Source of the DNA: Chloroflexota bacterium
GTDB lineage: Bacteria; Chloroflexota; Anaerolineae; Anaerolineales; Villigracilaceae
Direction: 5' to 3'
DNA: 6,016 nucleotides
NCBI GenBank assembly: GCA_021796315.1
Contig: JAJYOH010000386.1
Coordinates: forward strand, 1 to 6,016
Within the stretch, counting starts at the first letter, position 1. Each line of letters opens with the position of its first letter. The notes beneath the pieces were generated by a model, which saw only the letters and a list, made by a program, of their open reading frames with translations, had not been told where the DNA came from and searched no databases. The translations under genes and the position numbers were made by a program. Positions 5,154-6,016 of this stretch are shown in pieces.

Positions 5154-5156
5154 TTA

Positions 5157-6016
5157 ATGAAAATCGGTCTCGTCATTTACGGCTCGCTCGACACTGTAAG
5201 CGGCGGATATTTGTATGATCGCAAGCTGGTCGAATATCTGCGCGCAAAGGGAGACGCTGTAGAAATCATTTCATTGCCCTGGCGCAACTACGCCGCGCAC
5301 CTCACGGACAATTTTTGGTTTCGCATGTGGAGTCCGGGAGCTCGCTCCCGCACCGGACAGCAAGCTGCCCAACTCCAAAAATATGACATTCTTATTCAAG
5401 ATGAGCTCAATCACCCTTCGCTCATCGGCGCAAATCGTGGACAGCATCCGTACCCTGTTTTGAGTCTTGTCCATCATTTGCGGTGCTCCGAACTACGGCC
5501 AACATGGCAAAATATTTTTTATCGCCTCATCGAGAAAAAATATCTGCAAAGCGTGGATGGATTTATTTTCAACTCACAAACGACAAAGAGGGCGGTCAAT
5601 GGATTAATGGTCAATGAAAAGGAATCCATCGTTGCCAATCCGCCGACTGATCAATTCGGGGAGATGGTTTCAGAAAATGAAATTATCGAGAGGGCAAAAA
5701 ATCCCACACTGAGGATCCTATTTCTTGGGAATTTGACTCATCGGAAAGGGTTGCATACGCTGCTCGAAGCATTGAGACCTCCAACCTTAGACTTTAGGCT
5801 AGATGTGGTTGGATCATTGACATCTCAACCCGCCTATGCGCAGTCCATAATGGAGCAAGTCACGGCATACGGTCTTTCGTTCTCCGTCCATTTCCACGGC
5901 GTTCTAGATAACAAATCACTGATTGAAATACTCAAACAATCCCACCTTCTCGTTGTACCATCCAACTATGAGGGTTTCGGGATCGTCTATCTCGAAGGGA
6001 TGGGCTTCGGCCTGCC
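5157..6016 (+). CDS. GT4 family glycosyltransferase (3' end outside window)
   Basis: The frame opens at ATG 5157 with MKIGLVIYGSLDTVSGGYLYD and stays open to the window edge, giving 286 complete codons. It is a GT-B fold, retaining, nucleotide-sugar-using glycosyltransferase. The N-terminal beta-alpha start with a glycine-rich loop (15-17), the segment QDELNHPSL (81-89), the interdomain SIVANPPTD, LFLGNLTHRKGLHTLLEAL (188-206, donor phosphate site) and the E-x7-E motif EGFGIVYLE (272-280) are all visible. No signal peptide or membrane helix is seen. No clear ribosome binding site precedes the ATG, so coupling to the gene 52 bases upstream is uncertain. Family membership cannot give the acceptor; the neighbours suggest a small pterin-like molecule rather than lipid or cell wall. 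A palindrome (5332-5358) and two short repeats lie inside the frame. Confidence 0.92.
   Translation, partial: MKIGLVIYGSLDTVSGGYLYDRKLVEYLRAKGDAVEIISLPWRNYAAHLTDNFWFRMWSPGARSRTGQQAAQLQKYDILIQDELNHPSLIGANRGQHPYPVLSLVHHLRCSELRPTWQNIFYRLIEKKYLQSVDGFIFNSQTTKRAVNGLMVNEKESIVANPPTDQFGEMVSENEIIERAKNPTLRILFLGNLTHRKGLHTLLEALRPPTLDFRLDVVGSLTSQPAYAQSIMEQVTAYGLSFSVHFHGVLDNKSLIEILKQSHLLVVPSNYEGFGIVYLEGMGFGL
5332..5358. repeat. GC-rich palindrome inside the glycosyltransferase gene
   Basis: GGGAGC (5336-5341) and GCTCCC (5344-5349) form a six-pair stem with a two-base spacer. GTCC (5332-5335) can extend it by pairing with GGAC (5355-5358). It encodes residues 59-67 (SPGARSRTG), a Gly/Arg/Ser-rich insert-like stretch between LTDNFWFRMW and the conserved QDELNHPSL. 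It resembles intragenic palindromic elements of the kind known in Rickettsia, without any claim of shared ancestry. Confidence 0.55.
5594..5615. repeat. Short GGTCAAT repeat inside the glycosyltransferase gene
   Basis: GGTCAAT occurs at 5594-5600 and 5609-5615, separated by the related eight-base word GGATTAAT, so the period is 7-8. It encodes residues 147-153 (VNGLMVN). It is a weaker example of the array type seen elsewhere in the window. Confidence 0.4.
5777..5797. repeat. Three-unit heptanucleotide array, ACYTNNR, inside the glycosyltransferase gene
   Basis: ACCT, ACCT and ACTT begin units at 5777, 5784 and 5791, exactly seven bases apart, and units 2 and 3 both end in TAG. It encodes residues 207-214 (RPPTLDFR), directly after the helix following the donor-binding loop, a position where loop length usually varies. 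Confidence 0.5.

Noticed and set aside
5271..5477. Minus-strand 68-codon open frame
   Set aside because: It lies wholly opposite the glycosyltransferase, whose N-terminal motifs are intact across it.
1..6016. tRNA, rRNA, insertion sequence or integrase remnants
   Set aside because: No transposase or integrase motifs, no terminal inverted repeats flanking a gene, and no cloverleaf or rRNA-like sequence were seen in the non-coding stretches, which total only about 260 bases.

Overview
The window is a compact bacterial segment in which every supported gene reads left to right, with gaps of 2 to about 100 bases and one short overlap. The gene families, moderate GC, two promoter-like -10 boxes placed almost on the start codon, and short degenerate tandem repeats at gene edges best fit a Chloroflexota (Anaerolineae-like) genome. 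That placement is an inference from recall of similar gene sets, not a computed result.

Layout. Bases 1-95 hold the last 30 codons of an unidentified gene. Bases 96-194 are non-coding: a perfect 7-base-period repeat, a weak hairpin and an extended -10 promoter (179-187) that appears to start a leaderless mRNA at the ATG of an aldo/keto reductase (195-1013). Then come ClpS, the N-degron adaptor (1016-1327), a PlsC-type acyltransferase (1336-2217), a PF03706/UPF0104 flippase-type membrane protein (2201-3220) and a four-helix membrane protein of unknown function (3264-3644). The acyltransferase and flippase genes overlap and look like a membrane-lipid pair.

A second probable leaderless promoter (3660-3665) starts a different unit: a BchC-like medium-chain dehydrogenase that lacks the usual zinc ligands (3672-4688), a divergent 6-pyruvoyl-tetrahydropterin synthase/QueD-family protein (4718-5104) and a GT4 glycosyltransferase (5157 to the window edge, open at the 3' end). 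A pterin-type enzyme, an oxidoreductase and a glycosyltransferase in one unit suggest a modified, possibly glycosylated, pterin-like metabolite. The pterin-family enzyme has lost the Cys, the Asp-His pair and one zinc His of the standard active site, so its chemistry is probably not the textbook one.

The most unusual structural signal is a set of short tandem arrays, mostly five units long and with exact 7- or 8-base periods. Each array uses a different word (CAGTNNN, GTCRAAR, ACCTGAA, RGTTGRAA and shorter relatives). Some lie between genes. Others lie inside coding sequence or supply stop codons, a ribosome binding site and C-terminal residues. A GC-rich palindrome also lies inside the glycosyltransferase gene.
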